Below are positions 60,936 through 64,000 of a DNA stretch of 64,000 nucleotides, piece by piece. The notes beneath the pieces are model-generated. The model was not told the DNA's origin, ran no database searches, and saw only the letters and a program-made list of their open reading frames with translations. Numbering within the stretch: position 1 is the first letter of the stretch; the number at the start of each line of letters is the position of its first letter. The stretch is from CAVRGQ01 sp963720785 (GTDB lineage: Bacteria; Actinomycetota; Acidimicrobiia; IMCC26256; DASPTH01). The position numbers and the translations under genes are program-made. The stretch covers positions 806,001-870,000 of the forward strand of contig CAVRGQ010000008.1 of NCBI GenBank assembly GCA_963720785.1, in the 5' to 3' direction.

Positions 60936-61805
60936 ATGCCCCAGCACCGCCGCCGCCCCCGCAGAGTCGCCCGCGCCGCCCGCGTACTGCTCACCACCCT
61001 CTCGGTGGTCGGGGTCGCCGCGGCCACGCTGCTGGCGGGGGCCGCCCCCGCCGTGGCCGACCCGCAGGTTCCGTTCGTGCAGGACGTCTACGCCCGCACC
61101 CACTTGGCGAAGTCCGGCATCGACGTGACGGTGCCACCCGGCACCTTCACCGGCACCATCGACCTCGCGACCGGCGAGGAGACCGGCACCCTCGATCTCC
61201 CGCCGGCCACGATCACCATGAACTTGTTCGGCCTGCTGCCGGTGGCCGACGCGACGTTCGTCATGGCGCCGACGGGACCGGTGCGCGGCCACGTCGACCT
61301 CGAGACCTTCACGGTGGACTCGAGCGCGTCGTTCAATGTCCGGCTGGCGCGGCTCACCCCGCACGGCACCGACGTGAACCTCGTCGGCGACACGTGCCGC
61401 ACCGCCACGCCCATCACCGTCGCGATGCACGGCGTGGTGAACCCCGCAACCGGCGGCACCTTCGCCAGCACGTACACGATCCCGAAGTTCGAGGGCTGCG
61501 GCGCGCTGACGTCGGCGATCACTGCGTTCGTGTCGGGACCAGGCAACACCTTCGTCTCGAGCTTCGCGCCGCACGGTTCGCCACCGCCGGCCGCACCCGC
61601 GAGCGACCCTCCCGCGCCCGCGGCGAGCGCGCACGTCGACGCCTCCGTGTCGGTCGAGACGCCCGGCGTACCGCCGACCACCGTCGAGATCTCGCGGGAA
61701 CTGACGCTGCCCGCCGCGCCGCCGATGGTCACCGCCACTCCCGCCTCCTCGTCCCCGAGCCCGCTGCCGCCGCTCCCACTCCCGATGCCCGGCTTGCTGC
61801 CCTGA
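60936..61805 (+). CDS. Secreted hypothetical protein
   Basis: This 289-residue protein has a basic N-terminus and a signal peptide (RVLLTTLSVVGVAAATLLAG, cut after AVADP region). The mature part reads VTVPPGTFTGTIDLATGEET and AHLDLPPATI-like beta-rich segments that resemble lipid-binding or DUF-type secreted domains, then a Pro/Ala/Ser linker and a Pro-rich C-terminus (LPPLPLPMPGLLP). I do not recognise a family. ATG 60936 is chosen for the GGAGG six bases upstream; ATG 60894 is also in frame. Confidence 0.65.
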   Translation: MPQHRRRPRRVARAARVLLTTLSVVGVAAATLLAGAAPAVADPQVPFVQDVYARTHLAKSGIDVTVPPGTFTGTIDLATGEETGTLDLPPATITMNLFGLLPVADATFVMAPTGPVRGHVDLETFTVDSSASFNVRLARLTPHGTDVNLVGDTCRTATPITVAMHGVVNPATGGTFASTYTIPKFEGCGALTSAITAFVSGPGNTFVSSFAPHGSPPPAAPASDPPAPAASAHVDASVSVETPGVPPTTVEISRELTLPAAPPMVTATPASSSPSPLPPLPLPMPGLLP

Positions 61806-61843
61806 CCATCGGCATCCCGGCACGGCGCGTCTACCGTGCCGGG

Positions 61844-62403
61844 ATGCTGATCGACGACCCCGACGTCCTGGCCGACGTGCGCGCCGAGTTCGAGCGTTAC
61901 GAGCGTGCGCTCGTCGCCAACGACCGCGAGGTACTGGTCGACTTCTTCCTCGACTCCCCCACCACGGTGCGCTACGGCATCGACGACGCGCAGTACGGCC
62001 ACGAGGAGCTCGCAGCGTTCCGGCGGTCGCAGGCGGTGGCGACTCCGCCACGTGACCTGCAGCGCACGGTGATCACGACGTTCGGGAGCGACCTCGCCGT
62101 GACGAACACCGAGTTCGTCCCCCACGGCAGCGACGCGGTGGGTCGCTTTGCGCTTTCGACGACCACGAGGTGCTCGCCATGCCGACGGTTCCGGTCATCG
62201 CGCCGCTCGTCACCGGCTTCGCCGAGTACCTGATGGTGCTCGCCCGCAATGCGATCCCGTGGAGCCTCGTGGGCTTCCCGGCGATCAGCGTGCCGGTGGG
62301 GCGCGTCGACGGCCTGCCCGTCGGCCTGCAGCTCGTCGCACCCCCGCACTGCGAGGACCGCCTCGTCGAGGTCGGTCGCATGGTCGAGCAGACCCTCCGC
62401 TGA
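61844..62403 (+). pseudogene. AtzH-like (DUF3225) / amidase fusion with internal deletion
   Basis: The frame starts as an AtzH/HpxZ-like cone-fold domain (LIDDPDVLADVRAEFERYER, ALVANDREVLVDFFLDSPTT, ELAAFRRSQA, VITTFGSDLAVTNTEFV) and at about 62150 switches, out of frame, to the very end of an amidase-signature enzyme (EVLAMPTVPVIAPLVTGF, NAIPWSLVGFPAISVPVG, GLPVGLQLVAPPH), stopping at 62403. The Ser-Ser-Lys catalytic core of the amidase, roughly 350 residues, is missing. Full-length AtzH-amidase fusions are plausible ancestors. It is convergent with the transglutaminase gene, whose stop is adjacent. Confidence 0.65.
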
Positions 62404-63240
62404 TCAGGCGACGCGCGTGAGCTCCACCGTCACCCGCAGGGAGCGGCCGGGACCGCCGTGGAACACGCCCTTGAGCGGCGTGACGTCGGTGTAGTCGCGA
62501 CCGCGGGCCACGAGCACGTGGCGCTCCGCGACCGCGGCGCCGCTCGTGGGGTCCACCGGGTGCCAGTCGCCGACCCAGGCGTCGAGCCAGGCGTGGCTCT
62601 CCCCCTCGAACGTGACGCCGATCTCGCCGCCGAGCGCCGGGTACAGGTAGCCCGACGCGTAGCGGGCCGGGATCCCCGCGGCGCGCAACACGGCGATGCC
62701 GAGGTGCACGTAGTCCTGGCAGACCCCGCGCCCGTTGCGCAGCACCTCGGCCGCGGTGGTGTACACGTTGGTGCTGCCCGACTCGTAGGTCACGTGGCCG
62801 CGCAGCCACTCGCCGAGGTGCACGAGCGCGTCCGCAGGCGTCGCGCACGTCTCGCGCAGGCCGGCGGCGACTTCGAGGATCGCATCGTCGGGCTCGGTCA
62901 CCGCGGTGGCGCCGAGGTACTCGAAGAAGCGGTCGATCATGCCGGGCGCGTCGATCGCCGCCCAGGTGACCGAGGTGTCGAGGCTGGGGGTGCGTTCCGC
63001 GGTCTCGACCAACGAGGTGCCGATGATCTCGAGCTCGGTGTGCTCGTGGTGCAGGTCGAAGGCGTGCACGCGACTGCCCCAGTAGTCGCGGTAGCGGAAC
63101 AGGTTCGCCGCCGGCGCCACCTCGACGCGGTGCTCCAGCGTGAACTGGCTGGGCGTGTCGAGCGGCGAGATGCGCGCCTCGTTGTACGACGCGTGCACCG
63201 GCGCCTCGTAGTGGTAGTGGGTCGTGTGCTTCACCTTCAT
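62404..63240 (-). CDS. Transglutaminase-like family protein
   Basis: This 278-residue protein has an N-terminal beta domain (MKVKHTTHYHYEAPVHASYN) and a cysteine-protease-like core: NGRGVCQDYVHLGIAVLRAA (Cys), GIPARYASGYL, GESHAWLDAWV (His), and WHPVDPTSG (Asp). These proteins are usually linked to alpha-E and circularly permuted ATP-grasp proteins in a predicted peptide-modifying system. The alpha-E gene lies just upstream on the same strand, 13 bases apart, in agreement. Confidence 0.88.
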   Translation of the reverse strand: MKVKHTTHYHYEAPVHASYNEARISPLDTPSQFTLEHRVEVAPAANLFRYRDYWGSRVHAFDLHHEHTELEIIGTSLVETAERTPSLDTSVTWAAIDAPGMIDRFFEYLGATAVTEPDDAILEVAAGLRETCATPADALVHLGEWLRGHVTYESGSTNVYTTAAEVLRNGRGVCQDYVHLGIAVLRAAGIPARYASGYLYPALGGEIGVTFEGESHAWLDAWVGDWHPVDPTSGAAVAERHVLVARGRDYTDVTPLKGVFHGGPGRSLRVTVELTRVA

Positions 63241-63253
63241 GCGCCAGGACACG

Positions 63254-64000
63254 TCACACGCTCCACTCGATGACCCGGGTCTCGCGGAAGTAGCGACGCG
63301 AGATCGCGCTGTGCACGTCGGCGCACCCCGCCTGGATGCCGGCGAGGAGGCGGGGCAGGTCGTCCATGGCGTCGTCGAGGCGCAGGAACTCCAGTTCTGC
63401 GCACTGACGACCGAGATGGCGACGTGCTTCGTCGTCGACGCCGGCACGCGCCGCGCGTGGATCGAGGTCGCCGAGACACTGCTCGGCCGTGGTGAGCGCG
63501 TGGTACACCGAGCGCGGGAACAGCCGGTCGAGCAACAGGAACTCCACCGCACTCGATGCATCGACCGCGTGTTTGTAGGCGCGCAGATAGGCCTCGTAGG
63601 CCGAACACGTGCGCAACGTGGTGGTCCACCCGGTGCGGCCGAACGCGTCGCCGTAGCGCGCCGAGAGCAGTCGCGTCGTCATGTCGGCGCGTTCGAGACA
63701 GCGGCCGACGGTGAGGAAGCGCCAGCCGTCGTCGCGGCTCATCGTGGCGTCGATGATCCCGTTGCAGGCCGCCGCCCGGTCGCGCACCCACAGGAAGAAA
63801 TCGTGACGCGCCACGCCGCCACCGGCGCGCGCGCGGCGCGACAGTTCGCGGTGCGTGGTGTTCAGGGTCTCCCACAGCTCCGACGACAAGGCTTCGCGCG
63901 CGCCGCGCGCGTTCTCCCAGGCCGCGTCGATCGAGCACGTGATCGATCCCGAGAAGGTGGGGTCGAGCGCCAGGAGCGCGGTGACGGTGCCGGCATCGGG
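63254..64000 (-). CDS. Alpha-E domain-containing protein, 5' end beyond the window
   Basis: At least 245 codons of an all-helical alpha-E protein. It reads to the window edge without a stop (SITCSIDAAWENARGAREAL at the far end), then VRDRAAACNGIIDATMSRDD, WRFLTVGRCLERADMTTRLL, YLRAYKHAVDASSAVEFLLL, and LDDAMDDLPRLLAGIQAG near the C-terminus. Function is unknown; the domain accompanies ATP-grasp and transglutaminase proteins. The complete gene and any ATP-grasp partner would lie to the right of the window. Confidence 0.85.
   Translation of the reverse strand, partial: PDAGTVTALLALDPTFSGSITCSIDAAWENARGAREALSSELWETLNTTHRELSRRARAGGGVARHDFFLWVRDRAAACNGIIDATMSRDDGWRFLTVGRCLERADMTTRLLSARYGDAFGRTGWTTTLRTCSAYEAYLRAYKHAVDASSAVEFLLLDRLFPRSVYHALTTAEQCLGDLDPRAARAGVDDEARRHLGRQCAELEFLRLDDAMDDLPRLLAGIQAGCADVHSAISRRYFRETRVIEWSV

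Noticed and set aside
1..64000. CRISPR arrays, prophage or conjugative genes
   Set aside because: No regularly spaced direct repeats, no cas-, capsid-, integrase- or relaxase-like products were seen.

Overview
The window is GC-rich DNA, with codons that mostly end in G or C, from what looks like an actinobacterium. Three LLM-type and PPOX-type proteins of F420-linked families, TetR and ROK regulators, family III CoA-transferases, FadE-like acyl-CoA dehydrogenase and MFE-2-like SDRs, and branched-chain-type ABC importers with fused subunits all point that way. Placement in Acidimicrobiia is my inference and not shown by any marker gene. Nearly every gene is metabolic. There is one tRNA gene, one IS3-type insertion sequence, and no CRISPR array, rRNA or phage.

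Layout. 0.2-4.3 kb: a ROK regulator, an SCP2-PhyH dioxygenase and an orphan ABC solute-binding protein. The last two are divergent and share two copies of a 15-bp palindrome. 4.5-5.4 kb: two gene remnants (sugar isomerase, transposase). 5.4-11.8 kb: SDRs, a PPOX-type protein, an NTF2-like protein, an orphan Mo-hydroxylase large subunit and a frameshifted TetR. 11.8-14.4 kb: a decayed SDR, an IS3 element with two frameshifts in orfB, two small hypothetical genes and tRNA-Arg(CCT). 14.5-24.3 kb: hemerythrin, PPC domain, a Baeyer-Villiger monooxygenase operon, SRPBCC proteins, an LLM oxidoreductase, a broken Fic gene, TatA-SGNH hydrolase, acetolactate decarboxylase, GNAT and a metallo-beta-lactamase fold protein. 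24.3-37.5 kb: a DUF4062 STAND ATPase (two frameshifts), a hotdog protein, an MFS exporter, three amidohydrolases, DUF4230, DUF5996, a CoA-transferase and an LLM oxidoreductase. 37.5-43 kb: a complete ABC importer made of fused LivH-LivM, a solute-binding protein and fused LivG-LivF. 43.1-53.5 kb: a lipid or alicyclic catabolic region (acyl-CoA dehydrogenase, SDR, alcohol dehydrogenase, lactonase-like MBL, GMC oxidoreductase, two enoyl-CoA hydratases, epoxide hydrolase, P450). 53.5-64 kb: a second CoA-transferase, a fused electron-transfer flavoprotein, a complete three-subunit Mo hydroxylase, a secreted protein, a remnant of an AtzH-amidase, and a transglutaminase/alpha-E pair cut by the window end.

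How it fits together (inference): the importer, two CoA-transferases, ETF, acyl-CoA dehydrogenase, hydratases, dehydrogenases, P450, epoxide hydrolase, Baeyer-Villiger enzyme and Mo hydroxylase make a coherent toolkit for activating and degrading a hydrophobic ring-containing or branched substrate by oxygenation followed by beta-oxidation. The substrate cannot be read from the sequence.

Caution on quality: at least 13 single-base frameshifts break otherwise well-conserved genes, nearly all in homopolymers or GC-alternating runs. They look more like consensus indel errors than biology, though a few loci (4.5-5.4, 11.8-12.1 and 61.8-62.4 kb) are genuinely decayed. With the calls below, no stretch longer than 300 bases is left without a gene. 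The longest gaps (1-239, 2756-3010, 4337-4563, 6200-6435, 7719-7975) are promoter-like or hold nothing recognisable beyond the sites listed.
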